A DNA stretch of 64,000 bases from Massilia sp. Root351 (GCF_001425045.1 NZ_LMDJ01000035.1:62001-126000); one strand, 5' to 3'; numbered from the stretch's first letter, positions 45,901-53,746 are shown. The notes: generated from the letters alone by a model not told the origin. A program made the numbers and translations.

Positions 45901-46298
45901 TCGCCGAGCGCGGCGGCGTGCTGGGCGCGATGGAAACCGGCTACCAGCGCGGCAAGATCCAGGAAGAGTCCATGCTGTACGAGCACCAGAAGCACGACGG
46001 CACGCTGCCCATCATCGGCGTGAACACCTTCCGCAATCCGAAGGCCACCGACGTGCCGGCGCCGATCGAGCTGGCGCGTTCCACCGACGATGAAAAGCAG
46101 TCGCAGCTCAAGCGCCTGGAAGACTTCCACACGCGCCACGCGGCAGCCGCCCCGGCCGCCCTGGCTGCGCTGCAGAAAGCCGCCATCGACAACGAAAACG
46201 TGTTCGCCAAGCTGATGGACGCCGTGCGCGTCTGCTCGCTGGGCCAGATCACCGCCGCGCTGTTCGAGGTCGGCGGCCAGTACCGCCGCAATATGTAA
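42999..46298 (+). CDS. icmF: Fused isobutyryl-CoA mutase IcmF
   Basis: The 1099-residue adenosylcobalamin enzyme interconverts isobutyryl-CoA and n-butyryl-CoA. It contains, in order, a B12-binding domain (DGHDASINIMRRIL with the cobalt-binding His near residue 33; GGGGGVIVPEEI), a G-protein chaperone domain (Walker A GTGGAGKSS near 215, ETSGIGQGD, NKFD near 360) and the TIM-barrel mutase domain (CSPSTSVSMTINGPAPTILAMF and GAEAGANPIS-like AEAGANPISQLAF). This fused layout distinguishes IcmF from methylmalonyl-CoA mutase. It follows the 2-oxoacid oxidoreductase and has its own MerR-type promoter. Confidence 0.95.
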   Translation: MNDLSAPKLAAVPEQAKLANKVRFVTAASLFDGHDASINIMRRILQSNGVEVVHLGHNRSVDEVVTAALAEDVQGIAISSYQGGHVEYFKYMLDLLRERGGAHIKVFGGGGGVIVPEEIADLHAYGVTRIFSPEDGQRMGLVGMIQWMVQQCDIDLSQYSPTALAPLREGSVADRHRPLAQLITALENEKATPELRAELRAAAENLPVPALGITGTGGAGKSSLTDELIRRIRLDQGDALNLAVISIDPSRRKSGGALLGDRIRMNAIAPWAGQARVFMRSLATREAGSEISQALPDVIAACKVAGFDLVIVETSGIGQGDAAIVPHVDVSMYVMTPEFGAASQLEKIDMLDFADFIAINKFDRKGAQDALRDVAKQYQRNRELWSRRPDEMPVYGTQASRFNDDGVTALYQGLVGKLAEFGMKTVPGALAKSEVRFSSGKNVIVPPARARYLAEISDTVRGYHKNTAKQVKLARERQQLRESKRMLAAAKAGLDLGADFDELIAERDSAMEAGAKKLLAQWPDMQAAYAGDDYVVKIRDKEIRTRLISHTLSGTKVRKVALPRYEDDGEVLRFLMSENVPGSFPFTAGVFAFKREGEDPTRMFAGEGDAFRTNRRFKLVSTGMDAKRLSTAFDSVTLYGADPAIRPDIYGKVGNSGVSIATLDDMKVLYDGFNLCSPSTSVSMTINGPAPTILAMFMNTAIDQQVDKFVEENKRQPSADEAAKIKDWVLQNVRGTVQADILKEDQGQNTCIFSTEFSLKVMGDIQEYFVHHQVRNFYSVSISGYHIAEAGANPISQLAFTLSNGFTFVEAYLARGMHIDDFAPNLSFFFSNGMDPEYTVLGRVARRIWAVAMRDKYGANDRSQKLKYHVQTSGRSLHAQEIDFNDIRTTLQALIAIYDNCNSLHTNAYDEAITTPTDESVRRALAIQLIINREWGLAKNENPNQGSFIMDELTDMVEEAVLQEFERIAERGGVLGAMETGYQRGKIQEESMLYEHQKHDGTLPIIGVNTFRNPKATDVPAPIELARSTDDEKQSQLKRLEDFHTRHAAAAPAALAALQKAAIDNENVFAKLMDAVRVCSLGQITAALFEVGGQYRRNM

Positions 46299-46305
46299 TA
46301 CTCCC

Positions 46306-46340
46306 TGGCGCCGTGGCAGTGGGCCGCGGCGCCATTTCTT
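46306..46340 (+). terminator. Terminator after icmF
   Basis: An 8-bp stem TGGCGCCG/CGGCGCCA is followed by TTTCTT, 8 bases after the icmF stop and just before the VOC gene. Confidence 0.6.
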
Positions 46341-46351
46341 CAGGGAGCATC

Positions 46352-46708
46352 ATGCAACTCTCTCCAGCCATCCCCATCCTGCGCAGTTTTTCCGAGGCCA
46401 AGGCTCGGGAGTTTTATGTCGATTTCCTGGGGTTCGAAGTGGCGTGGGAACACCGCTTCGAACCCGACGCGCCGCTCTACATGGAGCTGCGGCGTGGCAC
46501 GCTGACGCTGCACTTGAGCGAGCATCACGGCGACGGCTCGCCCGGCATGACTTTGCTGGTGCAGGTGGACGGCCTGGATGCGCTGCACGCGGAACTGAAC
46601 GCCAGGCAGTACCGGAATATGCGGCCCGGCATCGAGGCGCGCGACTGGGGCCGCGAGATGACCGTGTGGGACCCGTTCGGCAACCGCATCCGCTTTACTG
46701 CCGAGTGA
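46352..46708 (+). CDS. VOC/glyoxalase superfamily protein
   Basis: The 118-residue protein shows the paired beta-alpha-beta-beta-beta modules of the vicinal-oxygen-chelate fold: AIPILRSFSEAKAREFYVDFLGFEVAWEHRF, then LTLHLSEHHGD and WGREMTVWDPFGNRIRFTA. The last stretch is typical of glyoxalase/bleomycin-resistance relatives. Substrate is unknown. CAGGGAG precedes ATG 46352. Confidence 0.85.
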   Translation: MQLSPAIPILRSFSEAKAREFYVDFLGFEVAWEHRFEPDAPLYMELRRGTLTLHLSEHHGDGSPGMTLLVQVDGLDALHAELNARQYRNMRPGIEARDWGREMTVWDPFGNRIRFTAE

Positions 46709-46928
46709 GCTATTCCTGCATAAGCGCCTCGCTTCCAGGAAGCCCGGGAGGCACCATCACGTTCAAAGGCAGGCTGGTCATGGCGCAGGCCTCGGTGACG
46801 ACACGCAGCGCGGCCAGCTGGCGGCCCAGCTGGCCAGCTTCTCCAATGATGCCCTAAGTGAATTTTTCAGGAGAATAATCAATATCGGCGCCTGCTCTTC
46901 GCCTATGCTGGGTCAAACCGGAGGGCTC
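46709..46928. other. Intergenic stretch without a recognised gene
   Basis: This gap of 220 bases has an open frame in phase with the next gene back to about 46750, but the codons do not look like a gene I recognise and there is no ribosome-binding site. I see no terminator. The right half turns AT-richer just before the antitoxin-like gene. Confidence 0.4.
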
Positions 46929-47138
46929 ATGACGACCATACACATCTCCTTACCCGACCAGCTGGTGCACGACGCCGGCGAGCTTGGACTGCTCGACCCA
47001 GTGACCCTGGCCGAGCTGCTGCAAAACGAAATCCGCCGCCGCACCTTCGCCGACATCTTCGCCGTCTCGCACCGCCTGGCAACCGAATCCGAACCGGAAC
47101 AGGACCCCGAACCGCCGCCGCGCCGCCGGCGCAAGTAG
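46929..47138 (+). CDS. Small antitoxin-like protein, 69 residues, orphan
   Basis: A short protein starting MTTIHISLPDQLVHDAGELGLL, then a helical segment (TLAELLQNEIRRRTFADIF) and a Glu/Pro/Arg-rich tail ending RRRRK. The first strand and following helices are like ribbon-helix-helix or AbrB-type antitoxins. No toxin gene follows: the next gene is on the other strand. GGAGGG precedes the ATG. It could be an orphan regulator or a remnant of a toxin-antitoxin pair. Confidence 0.6.
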   Translation: MTTIHISLPDQLVHDAGELGLLDPVTLAELLQNEIRRRTFADIFAVSHRLATESEPEQDPEPPPRRRRK

Positions 47139-47184
47139 CGGATGGCACTCATGCAGAAACGGCGCCTCCTGCGCAGCGGGCGCC

Positions 47185-48195
47185 TCAGGAGGGGCAGCGG
47201 CCGACGGTGGCGCCGGGCAGCAGGACGGGCTGCCACAGCACCTGCAACTCCCCGGCCGGCGTGCCGGAGGACAGCGCCAGCAGCATATCGATCATCTTGG
47301 CGCCGGCGCCCGCCGGGTCGGGCTGGTCTATCGTGGTGACGTTGGCGCCGGCCAGCGTGTCGGCCAGGCTGCCCCACACGATGACCGACATTTCCTTGCC
47401 AATTTCCACGCCCGCATCCAACAGCGCGCGGACCGTGCCCACGCCGGACAAATGGTTGTCGACGATGACGGCGGTGGGACGCGGCGAGCACGCCAGCAAC
47501 TGCTGCATGGCCTGGTAGCCGCTGCGGCGGTCGATGGTGTCCGAAATCAGGTAGCGCGGATCGGCGCTCAAGCCGGCGCCGGCCAGCGCCGCCAGGAAGG
47601 CGTCCCTGCGCTGGCGGGCGAAGTTCATTTCCAGCGGCGCGCTCAGGAGCGCGATACGCTGGTGGCCCTGTTCCAGCAGACAGGCCGCCGCCATGCGGAT
47701 GCCGGCCTCGTTGTCGTAGTCGAACCACGCATACGGCGAGTCCAGCTCGGTGCGGCCGTGCGCCACGAAGGGAAAGCCGGCCTTGCTCAGGAAAGCGATG
47801 CGCTCGTCGCGCACCAGCGTGCGGCTTACCACCAGGCCGTCCACGCGCCGCCCGCGCACGATCTGCTCGTACGAGGCCAGCTCATTGTTGGCCGACACAG
47901 GGCCGATGATGAAGTTCATCTTGCGCGCTTCCAGCGCTTCCGTCATGCCGCCCACGGTGTGCAGGAACATGGCGTCGCCCAGGTCCGCCGGCAGCAGCGG
48001 GTAGATGATGCCGAACACATTGGTGCGCCCCACCGCCAGCCCGCGCGCCAGCGGATTGGCCTCGTAACCCGCCTCGCGCGCAGCCGCCAGCACACGCTCG
48101 CGCGTGTGCACGTTCACTTCGGGATACCCGTTCAGTGCCCGGCTTACCGTGGTTTTGGACATGCCAAGCAGGTTGGCAAGACTCTTCAGATTCAT
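47185..48195 (-). CDS. LacI-family regulator (end of GH65 operon)
   Basis: The 336-residue repressor has an N-terminal LacI HTH (LKSLANLLGMSKTTVSRALNGYPEVN) and a sugar-binding core (TNVFGIIYPLLPA, RVDGLVVSRTL, SPRPTAVIVDNHLSGVG). It is the last gene of the operon GH65-pgmB-MFS-lacI, starting 10 bases after the MFS gene. It likely represses this operon; a CG-centred dyad at 52536-52547 is the best operator candidate. Confidence 0.88.
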   Translation of the reverse strand: MNLKSLANLLGMSKTTVSRALNGYPEVNVHTRERVLAAAREAGYEANPLARGLAVGRTNVFGIIYPLLPADLGDAMFLHTVGGMTEALEARKMNFIIGPVSANNELASYEQIVRGRRVDGLVVSRTLVRDERIAFLSKAGFPFVAHGRTELDSPYAWFDYDNEAGIRMAAACLLEQGHQRIALLSAPLEMNFARQRRDAFLAALAGAGLSADPRYLISDTIDRRSGYQAMQQLLACSPRPTAVIVDNHLSGVGTVRALLDAGVEIGKEMSVIVWGSLADTLAGANVTTIDQPDPAGAGAKMIDMLLALSSGTPAGELQVLWQPVLLPGATVGRCPS

Positions 48196-48205
48196 GGCGG
48201 AGGCT

Positions 48206-49474
48206 TCAATGCTGACCGGTGATTATAGCCGAGCCACCATAGCCATCCGCCCCCGCATCCACCGACTTTTTGAAAAAATACAACATAATCAAGATGATAG
48301 AGATCGGCGCCAGGGTCAGGTAGAAGGCGAAATGGCCGCTGAAATTACCAAATACATAACCGGTGACCAGCGAGCCGGTGGTACCGCCCAGCGCAGAAAA
48401 AATCACCAGCAGCCCGGTCATGGCCGAGTGCTGGTGCTTCGGCAGAGAGCTCAGCATGACCGAATTGATGCCGGGGTAGATCGGCGCCATGAACAGGCCG
48501 ATCAGCGGGAACAGGAAGGCCGCCACCGGCGCGCTCGACCAGGTGACGTAGGGGTCGTGCGCGATGTCGTGCGTGAGCGGCAGCGCCAGCAGCACCATGG
48601 CGCCCATGCCCAGCACGCAGCCGTTCATCACCGGATACCAGTTCAGCTTGCGCATCAGCACGCCGGCCGACAGCCGCCCCGCCGCCAGGCAGGCCGCGTA
48701 GATGCTGGTCACCTGCACGCTCATGGCCGCCGGCAGCTTGAGGATTTCGTTGTTGAAGGTCGGCAGCCAGGTGCCCACGCTCTGCTCGATCAGCACGTAC
48801 AGGAAGGCCGTGATGACGAACACGCACACCAGCGGCTTGAAGAACAGCTTGAGCATGGCGGCGAAGTCCTGCGCCAGGCTGCGCTCGGGCGGCAGGGCGG
48901 CAGTGCTTTCGTCGAACTGCGTGGTGAGCACCAGCGCGAAAGTCATGGCGCACAGCGCGGCCAGCACCCAGTAGACCTGCAGCCAGCTTTGCGATTGCGG
49001 ATTGTCCGAGTCGATGAAGTAGCCGAACACCCAGTAGGCGCTGAGCACGCCCACCATGAAGAAGCCTTCCAGTGTGTTCATGATGCTGGCGTGCTGCTTG
49101 CGGTCCGCTGCGATCAGGCCCAGCGTGGAATACACCGATACCTTCACCAGCGCAAAGGCCACGCCCACGCACAGGAACAGCAGCTTGGTGGTGAGGAAGC
49201 CGGGCACCAGCGGCATCGCCATGCAGGCGAAGGTCACCAGCGCCAGCCCGGCCAGCATGGCCTTCTTGTAGCCGATGCGCGGCAGGAAGGACGCCACCAG
49301 GAAGGAGACGATGGCGATCGGCAGGTCTTTGAAGCCTTCCAGCACGCTGGCGCCCGACTTGGTCACGCCGTAGTTGCCGATCACCTGCAGGATCACCGTG
49401 CCCACGCTGTTGAGCAGGATGGCGAATACGAAGTAAATCAAAAACAGGGCGAACAGGATGCGCTGCTTGTTCAT
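48206..49474 (-). CDS. MFS sugar permease (FHS-like)
   Basis: A protein of 422 residues with about 12 membrane helices in two halves. It starts FALFLIYFVFAILLNSVGTVILQ and includes the inter-helix motif FLPRIGYKKAMLAGL, typical of major facilitator proteins. The fold and context suggest uptake of a disaccharide across the inner membrane for the GH65 phosphorylase. Substrate is inferred. Confidence 0.87.
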   Translation of the reverse strand: MNKQRILFALFLIYFVFAILLNSVGTVILQVIGNYGVTKSGASVLEGFKDLPIAIVSFLVASFLPRIGYKKAMLAGLALVTFACMAMPLVPGFLTTKLLFLCVGVAFALVKVSVYSTLGLIAADRKQHASIMNTLEGFFMVGVLSAYWVFGYFIDSDNPQSQSWLQVYWVLAALCAMTFALVLTTQFDESTAALPPERSLAQDFAAMLKLFFKPLVCVFVITAFLYVLIEQSVGTWLPTFNNEILKLPAAMSVQVTSIYAACLAAGRLSAGVLMRKLNWYPVMNGCVLGMGAMVLLALPLTHDIAHDPYVTWSSAPVAAFLFPLIGLFMAPIYPGINSVMLSSLPKHQHSAMTGLLVIFSALGGTTGSLVTGYVFGNFSGHFAFYLTLAPISIILIMLYFFKKSVDAGADGYGGSAIITGQH

Positions 49475-49504
49475 GGTGTCTCCGGTATTTTTAGGATTGT
49501 AGTT

Positions 49505-50179
49505 TTATTCGGCCGGACCGGGATCGGGACTGAAATCGAGGCTGAACGTATCCAGGCCCGGTATCACGCGGTCCGCCTGTGTGAGCACCGCGGGGTCGCC
49601 GACGCCGAGGGCCGTCATGCCGGCCGCCTTGATGGACGCAACGCCCGCCACCGCGTCCTCCACGCCCAGGCAGCGCGACGGCGACACGCCCAGTTCCGAC
49701 GCGGCCTTCAGGAAAATCTCCGGGTCCGGCTTGCCCTTGGCGATCCTGGCCGCGTCCACCACGTAGTCGAACTTGCGCGTGATGCCCAGCATGGCCAGCA
49801 CCGCAAAGGCGTTCTTGCTGACCGAGGCCAGGCCTATCTTCAAGCCGGCCGCGCGGCACGCGTCCAGCGCCTGCACCGCACCGGGCAGCAAGTCGGCCGG
49901 CGACATGGTCGAAATCAGCTCGACGTAGTGCTTGTTCTTCTCGTCGGCCAGCGCCAGCTTTTCCTCCTGCGCGTAGCTGCGCCTGGCCGACGCCAAAATC
50001 AGCTCCAGGGAACCCATGCGGTCGATGCCTTTCAGGTGCTCGTTGAACGCTTCGTCGAAATGCACGCCCTGGGTTTCGGCCAGGCGCTTCCAGGCCAGGT
50101 AGTGGTAGCGCGCGGTGTCGGTGATGACGCCGTCCAGGTCGAAGATCACGGCGTCGAATTTGCTGTCATTGCTGCTCAT
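49505..50179 (-). CDS. pgmB: Beta-phosphoglucomutase
   Basis: The 224-residue HAD-superfamily enzyme converts beta-D-glucose-1-phosphate to glucose-6-phosphate. The nucleophile motif FDLDGVITDTARYHYLAWK has the Asp-x-Asp pair and the beta-PGM cap signature. GLASVSKNA and GVEDAVAGVASIKAAGM are the later HAD motifs. Its start overlaps the GH65 stop by 4 bases, coupling it to the enzyme that makes its substrate. Confidence 0.93.
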   Translation of the reverse strand: MSSNDSKFDAVIFDLDGVITDTARYHYLAWKRLAETQGVHFDEAFNEHLKGIDRMGSLELILASARRSYAQEEKLALADEKNKHYVELISTMSPADLLPGAVQALDACRAAGLKIGLASVSKNAFAVLAMLGITRKFDYVVDAARIAKGKPDPEIFLKAASELGVSPSRCLGVEDAVAGVASIKAAGMTALGVGDPAVLTQADRVIPGLDTFSLDFSPDPGPAE

Positions 50180-52512
50180 GCGAGTTCCTTCACGTTGGCG
50201 GCGGCGCTGAGTTCAACCGGCTGGCCGCGATGGGTAAATGCCAGCGCGTCGCCTTGCAGCAGCGTATAGGCGGTGCGGCCAGCTTCCACGCGCACCTGCA
50301 GCAGGCAGCCTTGCAGGTGCAGCTTGAACTGGTAGTGCTGCCACTGCTTCGGCAAGGCCGGCGCGAAGCGCACCGCGCCGTCCACTACGCGCATGCCGGC
50401 GAAGCCGTAGGCCACGCCCATCCAGGTGCCGGCCATGGCGGCAGTGTGCACGCCGTAGTGCGTGTTGCCGTGCGTGTCGTCCAGGTCCAGGCGTGCGGTC
50501 TCCATGAAGTAGTCGTAGGCCTTGTCCTGGTAGCCCACTTCCGCCGCGATGATGCTGAAAATGCAGGACGACAGCGAGGAGTCGTGCGTGGTCACCTTCT
50601 CGTAGTAGTCGAAGTCGCGCCGCTTGTCGTCCTGCTCGAATTCATCGCTGAGCAGCAGCAGCGCCAGCACCACGTCGGCCTGCTTGCACACCTGGTGGCG
50701 GTAGATCACCAGCGGGTGGTAGTTCAGCAGCAGCGGATAGTTTTCCTTGGGCGTGTTGGCGAAATCCCACACCTTCTTGTCCAGGAAGCTGTCGTCCTGC
50801 GCGTGGATGCGCAGCGCTTCGTCGTACGGCAGCAGCATCTGCGCGGCGGCGCGGCGCCATTGCGCGGCTTCGTCCGGGTCCAGCTGCACCGCTGCGGCGA
50901 TGCGCGCGAATTCGGCCGGCTGCTGCGCTGCGAGACGCTCGGCGATGGACGCGGCGAAGTTCAGGTGCATGCGCGCCATGGCGTTGGTGTAGTAGTTGTT
51001 GTTGACCAGCGCCGTGTACTCGTCCGGCCCCGTCACCTCGTTGATGCAGTAGCGGCCGGCGCGGTCATAGGCGCCGATGCCCATCCAGATGCGCGCGGTC
51101 TCCAGCACGATCTCGGCGCCGTATTGCAGCAGGTACGCTTGGTCCCGCGTGGCCTCCATGTACAGCTTGATGGAGTACGCGATGTCCGCATTGATGTGAT
51201 ATTGCGCGGTGCCTGCCGGATAGTAGGCGGAGCATTCCACGCCGGCGATGGTGCGCCAGGGGTAAAGCGCGCCTTTGGCGTGCGACATCTGGCGCGCCCG
51301 CTCGCGCGCCAGCGGCAGGCCGGCGTAGCGGTACTCCAGCAGCTTCTTGGCGATCTCCGGCTTCGAGTACAGGAAGAAGGGGAAGATGTAGATTTCCGTG
51401 TCCCAGAAATAGTGGCCTTCGTAGCCTTCGCCGGTGACACCCTTGGCCGAAATGTTGGTCTTGCCGTCGCGCCCAGCCGACTGCAGCAGGTGGAACTGGT
51501 TGAAGCGCATGCCTTGCTGCAGCGCGTCGTCACCGCTGATCTCGACGTCGGCGTGCTGCCAGAAGTCGGCCAGGTACTGCTCCTGCTCCTGCGCCAGCGC
51601 GCGGAAGCCTTTCGCGGCGGCGGCGGCCAGCGTGGCCTTGGCGCGCGGCAGCAGCTCGGTCTCGGGATAGTCGCGCGAGGTGTGGTAGCTGCCGTACTTG
51701 GTGAGCCGCACTACCTCGCCCTGCATGGCGGCCACGGTGTAGGCCTGCTCCAGGCGCTGATCGCCCGCGCCGTTCCTGGGCTGCGCCAGCTCGAACACGC
51801 CGCGCATCTCGGTCTGCACCGCGCTCACCAGCCGGAAGCCGCTGTTGACGGTGCGCTGCGTGAGCGCCGAGAAGTGCGGCGCCTGCTCGGCGGCCACCAG
51901 CGCCAGCGACTGGCCGCTGATGGCCGAGCCCACGCGCGGATCGTCGCCCGCCTCCAGGTTCTTCACCGCGCCGTCCACGCTGGACACCAGCACCACCTTG
52001 CCCGAGAAGTTCAGCGGCGTCACTTCGTATTCAATGGCGAACAGATGCTTGTCCGCCATGCTGACCAGGCGGCGGCTGGCGATGGCCACGCGGCGGCCCT
52101 GCGGCGAGCTCCATTCCAGCGTGCGGCGCAGCACGCCGGTGCGGAAATCCAGCACGCGTTCGTAACTGTCGAGGGTGCCTTGCAGCGGATCGAAGCATTC
52201 GTCCTCCAGCCACAGCGCGATGCCCTTGGCGTTCGGCACGTTCAGCATGAACTGGTTGGTCTTGGCCAGGCCGTACGCCGCTTCCGGGTAGTGGATGGCT
52301 TCCGATTCGTAGAAGCCGTTCAGATAGGTGCCGTCCAGGGAGCTGCCCTTGGGCCCCGTGTAGCCTTCCTCGTGCGTGCCGCGCAGGCCGATGTAGCCGT
52401 TGCCCAGCGCGAACAGCGTCTCATCGAGGAAGTGCGACTCGGTGTCAAAGGCGGTTTCGCGTATGCACCAGGGTTCCAGCGGATACGTGTGGTTTGGGGC
52501 GTCAACGGGCAC
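50176..52512 (-). CDS. GH65 alpha-glucoside phosphorylase (maltose/trehalose/kojibiose type)
   Basis: The 778-residue inverting phosphorylase splits an alpha-linked glucose disaccharide with phosphate to beta-glucose-1-phosphate. The N-terminal beta-sandwich starts at YPLEPWCIRE; the (alpha/alpha)6 barrel has the general acid Glu in TGPDEYTALVNN (near residue 495) and the phosphate-binding CKQADVVLALL region (near 610). GTG 52512 is chosen: AAGGAAC lies upstream, and the frame extends only to a TTG inside the operator. Sequence alone does not decide between maltose, trehalose, kojibiose and nigerose. It heads the operon with pgmB, MFS and lacI. Confidence 0.92.
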   Translation of the reverse strand: MPVDAPNHTYPLEPWCIRETAFDTESHFLDETLFALGNGYIGLRGTHEEGYTGPKGSSLDGTYLNGFYESEAIHYPEAAYGLAKTNQFMLNVPNAKGIALWLEDECFDPLQGTLDSYERVLDFRTGVLRRTLEWSSPQGRRVAIASRRLVSMADKHLFAIEYEVTPLNFSGKVVLVSSVDGAVKNLEAGDDPRVGSAISGQSLALVAAEQAPHFSALTQRTVNSGFRLVSAVQTEMRGVFELAQPRNGAGDQRLEQAYTVAAMQGEVVRLTKYGSYHTSRDYPETELLPRAKATLAAAAAKGFRALAQEQEQYLADFWQHADVEISGDDALQQGMRFNQFHLLQSAGRDGKTNISAKGVTGEGYEGHYFWDTEIYIFPFFLYSKPEIAKKLLEYRYAGLPLARERARQMSHAKGALYPWRTIAGVECSAYYPAGTAQYHINADIAYSIKLYMEATRDQAYLLQYGAEIVLETARIWMGIGAYDRAGRYCINEVTGPDEYTALVNNNYYTNAMARMHLNFAASIAERLAAQQPAEFARIAAAVQLDPDEAAQWRRAAAQMLLPYDEALRIHAQDDSFLDKKVWDFANTPKENYPLLLNYHPLVIYRHQVCKQADVVLALLLLSDEFEQDDKRRDFDYYEKVTTHDSSLSSCIFSIIAAEVGYQDKAYDYFMETARLDLDDTHGNTHYGVHTAAMAGTWMGVAYGFAGMRVVDGAVRFAPALPKQWQHYQFKLHLQGCLLQVRVEAGRTAYTLLQGDALAFTHRGQPVELSAAANVKELA

Positions 52513-52532
52513 GATATTGTTCCTTTTCGGTG

Positions 52533-52560
52533 ATTCAAACCGGTTTGGACACCGGTCCAA
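52533..52560 (-). promoter_or_regulatory. GH65 operon promoter with LacI-type operator
   Basis: On the minus strand TTGGAC (52555-52560) and TTGAAT (52533-52538) are 16 bases apart. Between and over them is the perfect dyad CAAACCGGTTTG (52536-52547), the CG-centred palindrome typical of LacI-family operators. A second imperfect dyad GGACACCGGTCC adjoins it (52547-52558). Binding would block the promoter. Confidence 0.6.
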
Positions 52561-52582
52561 AAAAACCAGCCGCGCAGGCTGG
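52559..52582 (-). terminator. Terminator after the second lacI gene
   Basis: On the minus strand CCAGCC/GGCTGG closes a TGCGC loop and is followed by seven T. It lies 43 bases after the LacI stop and should insulate the GH65 operon from lacI readthrough. Confidence 0.75.
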
Positions 52583-52607
52583 GGTCGGACCCGCCGGGTC
52601 CGTCCCC
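52581..52607. repeat. REP-like hairpin between lacI and GH65
   Basis: Arms GGGGTCGGACCC and GGGTCCGTCCCC pair at 11 of 12 positions around GCC. The core matches the element at 42895-42919. It abuts the intrinsic terminator. Confidence 0.6.
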
Positions 52608-52624
52608 GGGGGTAGCAATTGCTT

Positions 52625-53632
52625 CTAGGTCTGCCGCACCATCAGCGTGGTCGGCAGCATTTCAGACTGCACCGGCTGGCCCTCGATCAGGCCCAGCATC
52701 TTCCTGGCCAGCAGCACGCCGCCGTCGCGCAGGTACTGGTGCACGCTGGTCAGCGGCGGCACGAAGCTGGCGGCGCTCGGCGTGTCGTCGTAGCCGATCA
52801 CGGACACCGACTCCGGCACCCGCATATTCTTTTCCGCCAGCGCGCGGATGGCGCCCATGGCCAGCGAATCGCTGGCGGCGAACACGCCGTCGACCACCGG
52901 CCCCTTCTTTTTCAGCAGCGCCGAGATGCAATCGAAGCCGGCCTCGAAGGTGAACGCCTTCGGCCGCATGATGTGCACCGTGCCCTGCCCGCCCATGGCG
53001 TCGATGAAGCCGGCGCAGCGCTCCTGCACCTCGGCGTGGTCCACGTCGCCCAGGAACACCAGCTTGCGGCGGCCCTGGTCGATAAAACGTTGCGCAGCGC
53101 TGACCCCGCCGGCCCGGTTGTCCGAGCCGACCACGATGTAGTCGCCGCCCGGCTCGGGCGCGCCCCACACCACCAGCGGCAGGCCGGTGCGCTGCAGCGC
53201 GTGCACCGCCTCGCCGTGCGAGCCCTGGCCCAGCAGGATCATGCCGTCCGCGCCCTGCACCGGCGCCGTGTCCAGCAACTGCTTGGAAGTCAGCACCACG
53301 CTGTAGCCGGCTGTCGTCAATTCCTGGGTGATGCCGCCCAGCAGTTCCAGCGGATACGGATCCGACATCGGCCGTCCCTTCACGGGCGTCATTTCCACCA
53401 CCACCGCCACCGAATAGCTGCGGCGCATGCGCAGATTGCGCGCGCTCACGTTCAGGCGGTAGCCCTGCTCGCTGGCGATCTGGCGCACTTTCTCGCGCGT
53501 CTCCGGGGTCACCAGCGGGCTGTCGCGCAGCGCGCGGGACACGGTGATCTTCGACACGCCGGCCAGCTTGGCCAGGTCTTCCATGGTCAGGCCCGCGTCG
53601 CTGTTGCGGATTCCAGTCTTTGGTGCAGGCAT
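52625..53632 (-). CDS. LacI-family regulator divergent from the TonB receptor
   Basis: This 335-residue repressor has the LacI HTH (TMEDLAKLAGVSKITVSRALRDSPLVT) and a ligand-binding core (SYSVAVVVEMTPVKGRPM, VFAASDSLAMGAIRALAE, VIGYDDTPSAASFVPPLTSV). The last motif is the usual LacI/GalR C-terminal signature. It is divergent from the TonB receptor gene with paired dyads between them, so it most likely controls the receptor and itself. Confidence 0.9.
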   Translation of the reverse strand: MPAPKTGIRNSDAGLTMEDLAKLAGVSKITVSRALRDSPLVTPETREKVRQIASEQGYRLNVSARNLRMRRSYSVAVVVEMTPVKGRPMSDPYPLELLGGITQELTTAGYSVVLTSKQLLDTAPVQGADGMILLGQGSHGEAVHALQRTGLPLVVWGAPEPGGDYIVVGSDNRAGGVSAAQRFIDQGRRKLVFLGDVDHAEVQERCAGFIDAMGGQGTVHIMRPKAFTFEAGFDCISALLKKKGPVVDGVFAASDSLAMGAIRALAEKNMRVPESVSVIGYDDTPSAASFVPPLTSVHQYLRDGGVLLARKMLGLIEGQPVQSEMLPTTLMVRQT

Positions 53633-53662
53633 GCATTTGTCTTTTCGTCAGTTCTGAAACTT

Positions 53663-53689
53663 ATTATGCCAGATTTTTTTCGTATGCAA
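53663..53689 (-). promoter_or_regulatory. Candidate promoter of the divergent lacI gene
   Basis: On the minus strand TTGCAT (53684-53689) is followed 15 bases later by CATAAT (53663-53668), or 17 bases later by TAATAA. It lies 30-57 bases before the LacI start and just beside the first operator at 53698. Confidence 0.45.
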
Positions 53690-53697
53690 CAGAAAAA

Positions 53698-53746
53698 TGA
53701 CATCGATAACATTTTGATTGACATCGATATCATTTGTGGATTTAAT
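53698..53746 (+). promoter_or_regulatory. TonB-receptor promoter with paired LacI-type operators
   Basis: A perfect -35 TTGACA (53718-53723) and TTTAAT (53741-53746) are separated by 17 bases. Two CG-centred dyads, TGACATCGATAACA (53698-53711) and TGACATCGATATCA (53719-53732), have centres exactly 21 bases apart, two helical turns. The second covers the -35 box and spacer, as expected for repression by a LacI protein binding cooperatively. Confidence 0.72.

Noticed and set aside
42963..46139. A 1058-codon open frame on the minus strand opposite icmF.
   Set aside because: Antisense shadow of a well-recognised enzyme gene; low-complexity composition and no motif.
46750..46928. In-frame open stretch before the antitoxin-like gene.
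   Set aside because: No ribosome-binding site, no recognisable domain, and a clear start with GGAGGG exists at 46929.
52513..52560. TTG-initiated N-terminal extension of the GH65 protein.
   Set aside because: It would translate the operator and promoter region; GTG 52512 has a ribosome-binding site.
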